64,000 nucleotides of DNA from Clytia hemisphaerica (Eukaryota > Cnidaria > Hydrozoa > Leptothecata > Clytiidae): contig CACVBU010000271.1 of the NCBI GenBank assembly GCA_902728285.1, positions 2,175,717-2,239,716 of the forward strand, given 5' to 3'. Position 1 is the first letter of the stretch. Each line of letters opens with the position of its first letter. Positions 43,125 to 52,528 of this stretch are shown in pieces. The notes beneath the pieces are model-generated. The model searched no databases. It worked only from the letters and a program-made list of their open reading frames with translations, and was not told where the DNA came from. The position numbers and the translations under genes were made by a program.

Positions 43125-43758
43125 TTGCATTCAGTCGACCATAGCTATTGCAAGCCGAGTATTTTGAACAGAAACATTGCCTTTTGTGAACATAGTTATT
43201 GTGTCGGCAATAAAAAATGGAAACGGAAGGAGGCTGATTTTAAGGTTATGAATCAAAATAAAAGGATTAAAAATCCAGCATCTTTTGAAGATAACATATC
43301 AACAATAGAAAACATCCCTATTGAATTTGATATCACTGCCTCTGAAATTTCTGAACGGGGAAAGACTATAATGACAAAATTTCACCAAAAATTGACCAAA
43401 CTAGAGCTTAGCCAGTGTTTGACCTGCAAGGAAGTTTGGTTTCATATAAAAAATAATAAATTTCAGAGGTGTAAAAGAGATAAAATTTTACCTTTAAGGT
43501 TCAGTATTGGTAATGACATGGTTCTTCCAAAGTCCCTTTTGAGTAGTCAGAGCTGACTCAGTTGGAGGAAATGTTAATTTCACGAGCTTTTCCTGTAATG
43601 AATGTTTATTGTAAGACTAGAGGAGGCAAAAGAGCTTATAATCTTATAAGGGTCATGTTATTAATTTTCACAGAGATGTTAAGGAAGTTATCAAAATACT
43701 GCCAAACTTACCTGAAGAAATTCCAGTCATACGTCTTATAGCTAAACTTTTTTCCTAA
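43125..43758 (+). pseudogene. N-terminal fragment of a Helitron-type protein (DUF6570-like region)
   Basis: The frame 43125-43556 ends with LSQCLTCKEVWF and KFQRCKRDKILPLRFSIGN. The next frame reads LTQLEEMLISRAFPVMNVY and, after another shift, GHVINFHRDVKEVIKILPNL to the stop at 43756-43758. This C..C / C..C, LTQ.EEMLI(S/A)R.FPVM.VY, GHVINF.(R/Q)DV order is the conserved region found upstream of the Rep domain in many Helitron proteins and related PIF1-type proteins (from memory). Two frameshifts; Rep and helicase domains are absent downstream. Confidence 0.65.
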
Positions 43759-44802
43759 ATTGTCAAATCAGTTATATATTTGTTTCTCCGAAATCGGATA
43801 AACTTTTTTCCAAGTTGGGGAAATAAGGAAATTATTATTTTTAATCATTTTTGACATTGGTTAATCGATGAGACCTTTCTTCCGAAATCAGAAAATTGGG
43901 GATAAGATATTATAGCAATTCGTCAAAACCGGTTCAGTGCATCAAAAGTTATGATAACTGAACCGAAAATTTTGAAATTCAAAGATTCAAAGTTCATAAA
44001 AAACAGGAAACATAATTTTCTCTCTAAACTATCACTTAAACAGTAGAATAAATAACCTTAAAAAGAATAAATTTTTCAATTGATAACTGTAAAATGGTTG
44101 ATTTAAGGTCACTAAAGCTCAAACTTTGCTAAGAAAGTAAAATCTTCCATAAGGCTACCAAAATTCTTGCTAAATAGCTAAGAGCTCAACAACAACAAAA
44201 ACATCCAATTCTCAAGTAAAACTCTCAAAATGCTACCATATCTCTACTTTGACTCCTTGATTTTGCGCCTTTTCTTAGACAATTTTTATATTTTGAGAGT
44301 CGAGGACAACTTTTAAGATGAATATTTTACCAAAAAATGCAATGTTGATAAAATGCCATTTCATCAATTTACCTTTAATGAGAGTAATTATACGTTAAAA
44401 TTATATTCACTGCTTATTATTGATTTTCGTCTTATATACAAAAAATTACATTAGACTTTCCTCTGAACAATGAAAATACAATCAATTAAGAATTCTCATC
44501 CTAATGCTCACAATATCTTGACAAACTTGTATACTTTTTCTTGCCGCATCCGGTATACTTAACGTTTGGATCATTTTCAGCCTGGTGCTGCTCATAAAAG
44601 GAAAAGATCTATTCATGCTGTATTTGATATCATATCTTATGTCAAATACCTCACAGTGTTTAAGACTATGTCTTATATTAGAAAAAAATAAATAAACTTT
44701 TATTTCAGTCAAAAAGTCAGCTGACGAAGAAGAGGAAGCTACTCTTTCAACTGTTAAATGCAAATCAAACTTAAAAACAAATCTAAATTTAAAAAGTGGT
44801 AA
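43759..44802. other. Stretch without recognisable gene; mariner-like end near 44512-44560
   Basis: GCTCACAATATCTTGACAAA followed by GTATACTTTTTC and CCGGTATACTT at 44512-44560 matches the right end of the element at 42376-43013 with changes; its left end was not found. The 135-codon minus-strand frame at 44482-44889 overlaps the adjacent tandem repeat and is not a convincing gene. Confidence 0.45.
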
Positions 44803-44935
44803 GGGTAGGTAACGATAGGTAACGACAAGTAACGGTAGGTAACGACAGGTAACGATTAAGTAACGATCGGTAACGATGAAGTAACGCAAGTAACGAGGGG
44901 TAACGAAAAAGTAACAAAGTAACGAGGGGGAGCCG
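44803..44935 (+). repeat. Short tandem repeat of GTAACGA-type units
   Basis: About twelve units of 9-11 bp around GGTAACGA / AAGTAACGA, degenerate in spacing. Non-coding. Confidence 0.8.
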
Positions 44936-45176
44936 AAACGGCCCTGAGGTGTCGAACTATCAAAATTTGTAAATTTCTGCGCCAGAGCTAATGGTTCCGG
45001 TGATTTTGGGAGAACCTAACGACTCTGGTTAATCTATTCAAGAATTTTGGAAATCTGATGATTGTTCATCAGGATCTGATCGTTCTGGTGAATATGACTG
45101 TGGAGATGATAAATCCAGTCGTTTTTATTGTAAATTGGTGTTTGTGAATAAACTGAAAGATTTGACGCCTTTGGTG

Positions 45177-45625
45177 AATCAATGGTGCTGGTCAATGTAA
45201 TGATGGAATCAGTGGTGCTGGTAAATGCAATGATGGAATCAGTGGTGCTGGTCAATGCAATGATGGAATCAATGGTGCTGGTCAATGCAATGATGGAATC
45301 AATGGTGTGCTGGTCAATGTAATGATGGAATCAATGGTGTGCTGGTCAATGTAATGATGGAATCAGTGGTAATGTACAATGCAGTGATGGAATCAGTGGT
45401 GCTGGTCAATGCAATGATGGAATCAATGGTGTGCTGGTCAATGCAATGATGTAATCAATGGTGCTGGTCAATACAATGATGAAATCAATGGTGCTGGTCA
45501 ATGCAATGACGAAATCAATGGTGCTGGTCAATGCAATGATGAAATCAATGGTGCTGGTCAATGCAATGATAGAATCAATGGTTCTGGTGAATTCAATGGT
45601 GGAATCGACGGTGGTGTACTGGTGG
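45177..45625 (+). repeat. 30-bp minisatellite, about 14 units
   Basis: Unit: GCTGGTCAATGCAATGATGG plus AATCAATGGT. Most units are exactly 30 bp, a few 32 bp (extra GT). Because 30 is divisible by three, frames stay open on both strands over several units (for example 45458-45697 plus, 45406-45639 minus) and translate as decapeptide repeats; I regard these as non-genic. The array abuts the left inverted arm of the recombinase segment. Confidence 0.85.
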
Positions 45626-45647
45626 ATGCAATGGTGCACTCACCAAT

Positions 45648-45850
45648 GGTACTGTTGTGCAGGTGAATGCAAGTTAGGGATTGTGCATTTTTTGTAAGCA
45701 TCATCTTTATAAGAAATCCATCGATAATTCTTTCGGCGATGGGTTTTTTCAAAGCAAGTTGAGGATTGTGCAAAATGTGAATATATTTATTTTTCTTATA
45801 AGCATCATCTATATAAGAATACAATCCATAACTTTTAATTCAAGGGGTAT
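45648..45850 (-). repeat. Left inverted arm with 124-bp satellite monomers
   Basis: Contains the unique outer block, then GCAAGTTGAGGATTGTGCAA and CTTATAAGCATCATC units, in the opposite orientation to the arm at 49940-50229. Confidence 0.7.
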
Positions 45851-46048
45851 TATAATTCATATAGCGGTCATTAAGTAAGCCATTAAAGATTCAAACGGCG
45901 AGCGGTATTGAAAGGTTCCGTGACTCAAATAAGTGTACCCGCGCTGAGAAAAGTAAGGCATGTCACGTCAGAGGGCTGAAATATCATTAATCGCCCTGAT
46001 TGCAGGGCGTTATGCTCATTTGAAGCCCTTTGACCGGGCTTTATCGCA

Positions 46049-46132
46049 CTGCAAGGACTTCTTTTTCTTGATTTTCGAATGCTTGAACAACTGCAAGGAC
46101 TTCTTTTTCTTGATTTTCGAATGCTTGAACAT
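46049..46132 (+). repeat. 42-bp tandem duplication upstream of the recombinase
   Basis: CTGCAAGGACTTCTTTTTCT plus TGATTTTCGAATGCTTGAAC occurs twice (starts 46049 and 46091), 63 bp before the ORF start codon. It might be duplicated promoter sequence; no function can be shown. Confidence 0.7.
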
Positions 46133-46194
46133 TCGAAATGTTTTGAACCCTGGAAACCATAAACACAAAACAAAACAAATCAAAAACCAGCAAA

Positions 46195-47499
46195 ATGGAG
46201 GAGGAGAAGGTTGTCAACTTCCACTTTGAAGTTGAATTTGAAGAGCAAAAAGCAGCAGCAGAAGAACCGAGCAGTCAAACATCAGAATTAGATGAAGCAG
46301 AACTGGATAAGCTTGTACTGGACTCAAAGCCAGAAAACACAAGGAAATGTACAAACTGGGGATTTTCAAAGTTGAGAACTTGGCTGGAAAAACGAAACAT
46401 TCCGATTGACTTCAAAACCGTTGAAGCAGACAAGCTTAACGACATCTTGAGGAAGTTTTATGCTGAAGTTAGAAGTGCTAAAAATGAAATGTTTACACCG
46501 AGCTCGATGACTGGAATTCGTGCTGCGATAAATAGAACACTCTTGGCTCCACCCTATTCCAGAAATATGAACATCATAGCAGACAGAGAATTTAGTACTG
46601 CCAATGATATGTTCTCTGCTAGATGCAAAATTTATTATAAGACCAACAACAAGAAGCCAAAACATAAAGATCCCATCGAACGGGCTGATATGAATCGGTT
46701 GCAAATTTATTTCTCGAACTGCTTTGACGATTCTTCTAAACTTCAAGAATGTGTCTGGTTTAATCTATGCTTACATTTCGGTCGAAGAGGACGTGAGGGT
46801 TGGAGAGAGCTGCAAAAAGAACATTTCACTGTGATGACAGATGCTAAAGGTAATCGTTATGTCACTATGGTCTTGACAGAAAGTACCAAAAATAACCCAG
46901 GTGGATACAAACAGAGTGCTCAGGACTATTCTGATGTCAGAATGTACGAAGTAGCTTCGAGTCAATTGTGTCCAGTGAAAGTTTTCCAGTTTTATGTTGA
47001 GAAGCTTCATCCGGACAATCCAAATCTTTTTGCCAAGTCCAAAAAGTCATTTGTCAAAGACGAAACAACCTGGTATACCCACGAAGTCATAGGGAAAAAT
47101 CTGTTGGTTAACATCATGAAACAGATTTCAAACAAAGCTGGCCTGAGCAAAGTTTACACGAACCATTGTGTGCGAGCCTCGACGGTCACAAGCCTGTACC
47201 AAGCTGGTATAGATACCCAGCAAATTTGCTCGATCACGAAGCACAAAAACGAATCAACACTGAGCCACTACATTTCCTCAACTTCGGACGAGCAAAAAAT
47301 AAAAGCCTCTAGAATTCTGTCAGGTACATTGGTTCCCGTACCAGTCGAAGAATCGGAAACAACAGCCACAAACCAACTACAAGAAGCATCAGCAACGAAC
47401 GAACCTACATCGACACATATGATTCAGTCCGTTATGCCAAATGGTATTTTCAATAACTGTACGATAAATTTTCAAGGCTTTTCTAGGCAATCGTGTTAA
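46195..47499 (+). CDS. Crypton-type tyrosine recombinase (DUF3504-like), intact
   Basis: A single 434-aa frame without introns; the first ATG in the frame is preceded by CAGCAAA. Residues 1-40 are acidic. 50-130 form the N-terminal DNA-binding-like region (GFSKLRTWLEKRNI). The catalytic domain spans about 165-370: candidate Arg in HFGRRGREGW (R197-R200), Lys in STKNNPGG (K232), HCVR (H324, R327), His in TKHKN (H350) and the nucleophile Tyr in LSHYISS (Y359). The full R-K-HxxR-H-Y set is present. The closest known group is eukaryotic Cryptons and the host proteins derived from them (KIAA1958/ZMYM/QRICH1 type). Expected reaction: DNA strand exchange through a 3'-phosphotyrosyl intermediate in the nucleus. 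It lies between inverted satellite arms. It could be an autonomous element or a domesticated gene; an open frame among decayed neighbours suggests recent activity or selection. Confidence 0.85.
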   Translation: MEEEKVVNFHFEVEFEEQKAAAEEPSSQTSELDEAELDKLVLDSKPENTRKCTNWGFSKLRTWLEKRNIPIDFKTVEADKLNDILRKFYAEVRSAKNEMFTPSSMTGIRAAINRTLLAPPYSRNMNIIADREFSTANDMFSARCKIYYKTNNKKPKHKDPIERADMNRLQIYFSNCFDDSSKLQECVWFNLCLHFGRRGREGWRELQKEHFTVMTDAKGNRYVTMVLTESTKNNPGGYKQSAQDYSDVRMYEVASSQLCPVKVFQFYVEKLHPDNPNLFAKSKKSFVKDETTWYTHEVIGKNLLVNIMKQISNKAGLSKVYTNHCVRASTVTSLYQAGIDTQQICSITKHKNESTLSHYISSTSDEQKIKASRILSGTLVPVPVEESETTATNQLQEASATNEPTSTHMIQSVMPNGIFNNCTINFQGFSRQSC

Positions 47500-47502
47500 T
47501 AA

Positions 47503-48049
47503 CTGACAGAGAAAATTAATATAATGTGTGATTGGTTTATAAATTGAAAGTTATACAAAATTTATTTATTGTTAATTGAGAAGTTTATGGAATTTTCTTT
47601 AAGTAATATGGTTGATAACACTGCAAATTTTACTTTGTCATTTTATATTCTGAACCTTTCTGAACCTCTTTTTGAAAAATATCTAAAAAAATAGTGCTCT
47701 AAAAACAGTGACAGAATTTCGATATTGGGATAAATTGTTTTGTTATTTTCGGCATGATAGAACCAGAAATATTTTCGGACATTACTCTGAAGGAAGATAT
47801 TCCCCAAAGCCAAAATTTTCGATAGAAAAGTAATAAGTTTTCTTTTTTCGAACATTGCTCTGAAGGAAGATATTGCCCAAAATGTTAGAAATAAAAAAGA
47901 AACGTAAATATGAATAATAATAGTAATAGCGCTAAGTTTTCGTTCGTTGTTATTATTTTTGTCCCTTGCAGTTTTTGATTATCGGCCCTCCAGTGCCATT
48001 TGCGCCAAAATAATAACAACGACCTCAAACTGAACGCTATTGTTATATT
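47503..48049. other. 3' flank of the recombinase gene, small duplication
   Basis: CTGAAGGAAGATATT with flanks occurs twice, about 75 bp apart (near 47785 and 47860). The rest shows no gene. Confidence 0.5.
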
Positions 48050-48135
48050 GACTTTCGGCGATTGGTTCATTCAAAGCAAGTTAGGAATTGTGCAAAATGT
48101 GAGCACTTTTATTTTTCTTATAAGCATCACTCGAG
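48050..48135 (-). repeat. Isolated 124-bp-type satellite monomer
   Basis: GACTTTCGGCGATTGGTTCA, TTCAAAGCAAG, GGAATTGTGCAAAATGTGAG and TTTTTCTTATAAGCATCA match the left-arm monomer (45725-45810) in the same orientation, placing satellite copies on both sides of the recombinase gene. Confidence 0.65.
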
Positions 48136-48502
48136 TGACTTAGGGCAAGTCTCAATAACCTAATATAAGTCATATTCAGAGATCCGCTTAGGGCTCTAAA
48201 GTACCTCTATACCTTGAATTTTATGACTCAGGTTGTTACCTAATTAAATATCACCCCAAAAATCTATAATTAAAGAATTGTAATCATGACGTAATACTTA
48301 GATCGAATTTGGTGACGTCATGAATCGTATAATCGCTATAATATTAAAAATACATGTTCAATCTTTCCCAAATTTGAACCAAAGATGCATCTCACTGCTA
48401 TGTAACTTTTTGAAAAATTTGATAAAGTCAGCGTAAAATTGCATTTTTCGACTTTTTGCATTTTTTGCTGACGTCATCAAAACTTTCAAAAAATTTTTTT
48501 TT

Positions 48503-49610
48503 GAAAAGTTTGGCATTTAATGAGTGTTTGGTGATTGAGGCTAGAGAAGCCCATGGGATAACAAAACGATATACGACCAACGCATTGGAGAACCAACACC
48601 GCATTGAGAAAAAGGAATTGAAAGAGGACAAGATCCCAAAACATATGGCTGATGTATCTGAAAAGCTTGGAGAATGTGTCCAGTCTTATTACACCGAGGC
48701 TCGAAGAGCTATCCGTGGTATCGGAAAATATCGTTTGGCGCCAGATTATCGATACCTGGTGCTCATGGAATGACGAAAAAAGAGATGCATACTTCAAAAA
48801 GTTCATGCGCGCTAGACCACTAGCATACGCTTTCGAAATACCAGAAAATGCTGGCAAGAAACCAAAATCGAAGAAGAAGAAGGTCACAAAAAGAGCCAGA
48901 AATATTCATTACACGAGAAACAGCACCGGTGAAGAAATTGAAAATTCAAAAAAACTTAGCAGGTGTCGATGGGGCATGGCAGGTAACTCAAATTTGTATG
49001 CATACTCAGAAATTCTACAGTTTTTTTCTGCAGTTCAAATAGTCTCACAAGGGCGTGTGCGGGTAAAATTTTGCGGGCTACACGTCATTTCTATAAGGAT
49101 AACTAAGCACTTATCTGCGACAAATACCTTAAGGGAAGAAGTTTTTGCGGGAATTTAATTTCGCGGATTGGCAATTTTGTAAATTTTCGCGGGGATTTAA
49201 TTTAGCGGATTGGCGTAATTTTCGTCCTGCGAAAATTTCTATCCTCAAGGTATTGGCGAGAATTGTCCAAATTAAGGCTGGGGTATCCTGAGAGTATTTC
49301 TTATTCAAACAGTTGAATCAGCGTCCTTGGTTGAATTAAAAATAACCTTGCAAACGAACTTTTGTGTTAGTGTACAGAGAATGAACCAGAGATGGACTTG
49401 TCTTCCCTCGACCCATCAACCAAACAGTAACGGAGTATACGTCGGTCCTTCGAAGTGACCACAAGTTGTGTCCGAAGACAGTTAAACGCTGCCAAAAATG
49501 CCGCAAAGATTTTTTATTAAAAGATTTATTGGTAATAAAGAGCTTTGGTGATCGTGGGGAGTATCAAAACACCAATGGCCAATTTGTTCAAACTGAAGGG
49601 AACATTATGC
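48503..49610 (+). pseudogene. Fragments of a Mutator-like transposase C-terminus with Cys motif
   Basis: 48503-48760 reads ITKRYTTNALENQHRIEKKE through YYTEARRAIRGIGKYRLAPD. A second frame continues IDTWCSWNDEKRDAYFKKFM, RARPLAYAFE and a basic KKPKSKKKKVTKRA stretch to about 48990. 49440-49605 has SDHKLCPKTVKRCQKCRKDF and KSFGDRGEYQNTNG. The order (T-N-x-E-N/S helix, KYRLAPEY, W-x-x-W/S-x-D-E-R, basic tail, then C-x-x-C) resembles the C-terminal half of MULE-type transposases seen in invertebrates. This is recalled, not searched. A CCTTAAGG MITE (49127-49250) sits between the parts. Frameshifted and lacking the DDE core. Confidence 0.35.
49127..49250. mobile_element. CCTTAAGG-ended MITE with GCGG-AATTTAATT phrases (copy 1)
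   Basis: CCTTAAGGGAAGAAG starts it, ATCCTCAAGG ends it, with TA on both sides (49125-49126 and 49251-49252). GCGGGAATTTAATTTCGCGG and its variant GCGGGGATTTAATTTAGCGG repeat inside. Non-coding. Confidence 0.6.
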
Positions 49611-49809
49611 ATTTCAAGACGAAGGCGGGAATTAATTTTCGCGGTTTTGCACGTTTTTGGACAAATTTCTTTCATTTTCCTAGGGACTATTCAAGTCTTT
49701 GATAAAATTTTGCAAAATTTGAATTTTGCGGGCTCTACTTTTCGCGGTTTTGCTGAAAAACCGCGAAAAAAGCGAAAATTAGTTACCCCAAAAATTAGCT
49801 CCCTTAAGG
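49610..49809. mobile_element. CCTTAAGG-ended MITE (copy 2)
   Basis: The right end GCTCCCTTAAGG is followed by TA. The degenerate left end is near 49610 (CATTTCAAGACGAAGG), followed by GCGGGAATTAATTTTCGCGG as in copy 1. CGCGGTTTT phrases recur and pair with AAAACCGCG, giving internal stems. Confidence 0.5.
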
Positions 49810-49939
49810 TAAACTGAATACTTTAATCGAATTAGTTTTGCTATATTTAAACTCCCGAGACAGAATGTTTTCGACATGCTGCACATATCCCTGACTTATT
49901 CACCGAAAGTCAATACCCCTTGAATCAAAATTTATGGAA

Positions 49940-50229
49940 TGTCTTCTTATAAAGATGATGCTTATAAGAAAAATAAATATGCTCACATTTTGCACAATCC
50001 TCAACTTGCTTTGAAAGAACCAGTCGCCGAAAGTCAATTCCCCTTGAATTAAAACATCTGTATTGTATTCTTATAAAGATGATGCTTATAAGAAAAATAA
50101 ATATGCTCACATTTTGCACAATACCCCTTGAATGGAAAATTATCGATGGATTTCTTATAAAGATTATGCTTACAAAAAATGCACAATCCCTAACTTGTAT
50201 TTGCCTGCACAACAGTACCATTGGTGAGT
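49940..50229 (+). repeat. Right inverted arm, 124-bp satellite monomers
   Basis: CTTATAAAGATGATGCTTAT recurs at 49946 and 50070 (period 124), with a shortened unit at 50154. Each contains the near-palindrome CTTATAAAGATGATGCTTAT followed by AAG. The outer 90 bp match the left arm at 45648. Confidence 0.75.
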
Positions 50230-50419
50230 GAGTAACAACGCTAAATAAACACTGTTCAACGTTTTCAAAACACGATTCACCTTGTAATAATAATATATAA
50301 TAATAATAATTTCTTTCTTTCTTGTTGGGAGAACGTAGTTCCAAATCAAAAATTCATAACTAATAAAATCCAACATTTTACAAAATAAAATTAAAAACGA
50401 CGAGATCTTTTGTGTTCAA

Positions 50420-50487
50420 TTACCGACAGATGTTACATGAACATTTAGAGCCATTCCAGTTTTTTATCTCAGTTTTGAACTTGGCTG
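50420..50487 (-). pseudogene. C-terminal end of an antisense LINE (distal piece)
   Basis: On the minus strand this reads LAKFKTEIKNWNGSKCSCNI, CR and a stop at 50420-50422. The W-x-G-x-x-C-x-C-x-x-C ending closes many cnidarian-type LINE polymerases. It continues the frame from 53851-54465, from which it is separated by the LINE at 50488-53850. Confidence 0.75.
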
Positions 50488-50914
50488 GGGGTGGGCCGAA
50501 AAGCTTTGAGAGCATCAGTTCAACCTGTACTACGGGAGCCAGGGGTGATGCTGTTGGAGTGAAAGTAAGCAGGGGAGGTTGATGCGTACCACATAGCCAC
50601 TCACCTTCTCAGACTGCTGTGTATGGCGAGAGCCAGTTACCTTCACGTGGTACCCCTGTTTGGAACAAAACACAGCCGATCTAGAGGAATGGAAAACCTC
50701 GATAAAACAACCCCACTCTCTGGCTGCAGGAGAGTTGGTAGTTGCTGAAGCAGACAACGACAAACCGTTTGTACTGGTCCAACATCAAAGCTGTTTGGCG
50801 GATGATTGTCGTCGTACAACAACGGCAGAGAGCAAAAAGTCAAAATCTGACTACTGCGCGTCATGGTAGGCGTAGCGAGCCACCATGGCTAATCCTTAGC
50901 TACTAGAAAAAGCT

Positions 50915-52528
50915 ATGACAAAGTCCATTCGAAGCACCAAGGTTAAAGCCCTTGATCCTCTACTTGACGCATCAAGTCTTGACGAAAGTACCCTATCGTC
51001 CCATGACGAACCAGCTCTCAATCCTTCTGGAAGACCTGATTCTAATAGAACTCGACGTGTCAAGCTATCCAAACCCTCTCAATCGTACAAAACTGGTACG
51101 TTAAACTGCAGAACTCTTTCAACCATATCTTCGCGTAAAGAACTTAACCATCTTGTGTCAAAACACGATATCAAAATACTCTGTGTCCAAGAACACCGTT
51201 ACGTTCATAAACCGAGCGATCCTGAAATTGTTTCCCATGACCTTGGCAATTGCACACTCTTTACATCCTCAGCCACAAGAAATGAGCAAGGAGCATCCAT
51301 TCACGGTGTTGGCATTGTAGTCCACTCTTCCATTCTACCCTTACTAACTTTTGTAGACTCTATTGACGAGAATATTATGATCGCTGTCTTCAAAGGCAAC
51401 CCAAAAACGTGTGTCTTGTCCTGCTACTCACCTCACAACTCGAGACCTGAACAAGAGGTCATTGACTTCTACGAAACTCTTGATCTGATAACTGAAGCCA
51501 TACCTCATCACAACATGTTACTAATCCAAGGAGATTTCAATGCTAGACTAGAAGGCAAATTTTCCTTCCATGATGATTTTAACAGAAACGGCAAATATTT
51601 ACGCGAATTCGCAGAACAACATAATCTGGTCGTAGGCAACATCACTTTTCAAAAGCCTCGCAAAAAGCTCTGGACCTGGCGCTCACCACGTGGAGATCTT
51701 GCACAGATAGACTACTGCATGTATAGGAAACGTTGGCGAAACAGCATCCCCAACTGCCAAGCTTACTCGTCTTCCAATCCAATTGGAAGTGATCATCGCA
51801 TTGTATCGACTACGATTCAAATGAGTTTCCGAACACCAAAGCCTAACCGGTCAAAACGTCTTAATTGGCAAGCCATACGAAATGACATAGATCTTGGCAC
51901 TAGGATCGGTGCAAACATTGCTGCTAAGTTCAAAGCTCTTCCTGATATGTCAAAAAACTACTCAGAATTTTTGAAAGTATCTAACCAAGAAGGCCTTCTT
52001 CATCTTCCTAAGAAGAAAATTGAAGCTCCTGTCTCAGAAGATATCCTCGAGAATCGATTACTGCGCCAGTCCAAAGCATCCAAGCCAAACAACAAAATAT
52101 TAAAACAACTCACGATGATCTTGAAGAGAAAAGAATCAACGACACGCTCAAATTATTCGAAAGTAAGTCGTCTACTGACAGTAGAAATGCTTGGAATCTC
52201 GTAAAAGAGTTGTCTGGAAAGAAATCCACCTCTCAAAATTTCATTTCCGGAGAAGATAGACCCAAAATCTGGAAAAATCATTTCCAAAAACTTTTAAACA
52301 ACACTCCCGATGTGACAGAGAACGTCGAAATCGTGAGAGTCTTTGAAGAATTGAAAGATATACGGAAAGGTGACTTTGATATTAACGAGCTAACAAAAGC
52401 AATAAAACAAATGAATTCCTGTTGAATTCTGGAAAATTGAGAATCTCAATCAAATCCTGTTACAGTTTTGCAATTCTGCTTACCATGGTGACAGACCAAC
52501 TGAATGGGGACTTCTTAAACTGATTCCT
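50915..52528 (+). pseudogene. LINE endonuclease and linker, one or two frame breaks
   Basis: Residues about 52-310 form an exonuclease-endonuclease-phosphatase domain: TGTLNCRTLS, CVQEHRYVH (the catalytic Glu), HGVGIVV, LIQGDFNARLE (Asp/Asn pair) and NPIGSDHRIV (SDH). The basic linker continues to the stop at 52204. The frame shifts to 52210-52425 (ELSGKKSTSQNF ... ELTKAIKQMNSC), then again to PVEFWKIENLNQI, which reads into the RT frame. The usual target-priming nick is the role of this domain. The catalytic residues appear intact. Confidence 0.85.

Larger units (their letters stand above)
45648..50229. mobile_element. 4.6-kb segment bounded by inverted satellite arms, carrying a tyrosine recombinase
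   Basis: The left outer edge ACTCACCAATGGTACTGTTG, TGCAGG, CAAGTTAGGGATTGTGCATT (45648 onward) recurs in reverse complement at the right edge (ending 50229). The arms run about 200 bp: an outer block of about 90 bp nearly identical between arms, then 124-bp satellite monomers containing TCTTATAAGCATCATCTTTA. The segment encloses the intact recombinase at 46195-47499 and the transposase fragment at 48503-49610. A third, directly oriented monomer lies at about 48050-48130. Classical Cryptons lack TIRs, so either this is an unusual recombinase element or two satellite arrays happen to face each other. Confidence 0.5.

Noticed and set aside
44482..44889. 135-codon minus-strand ORF
   Set aside because: Half of it is the GTAACGA tandem repeat (YRYLPL-type translation) and the rest overlaps a mariner-like end.
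45458..45697. Repeat-protein gene (MKSMVLVNA-type decapeptides)
   Set aside because: Both strands are equally open because the minisatellite period is 30 bp; no start context or flanking exon.
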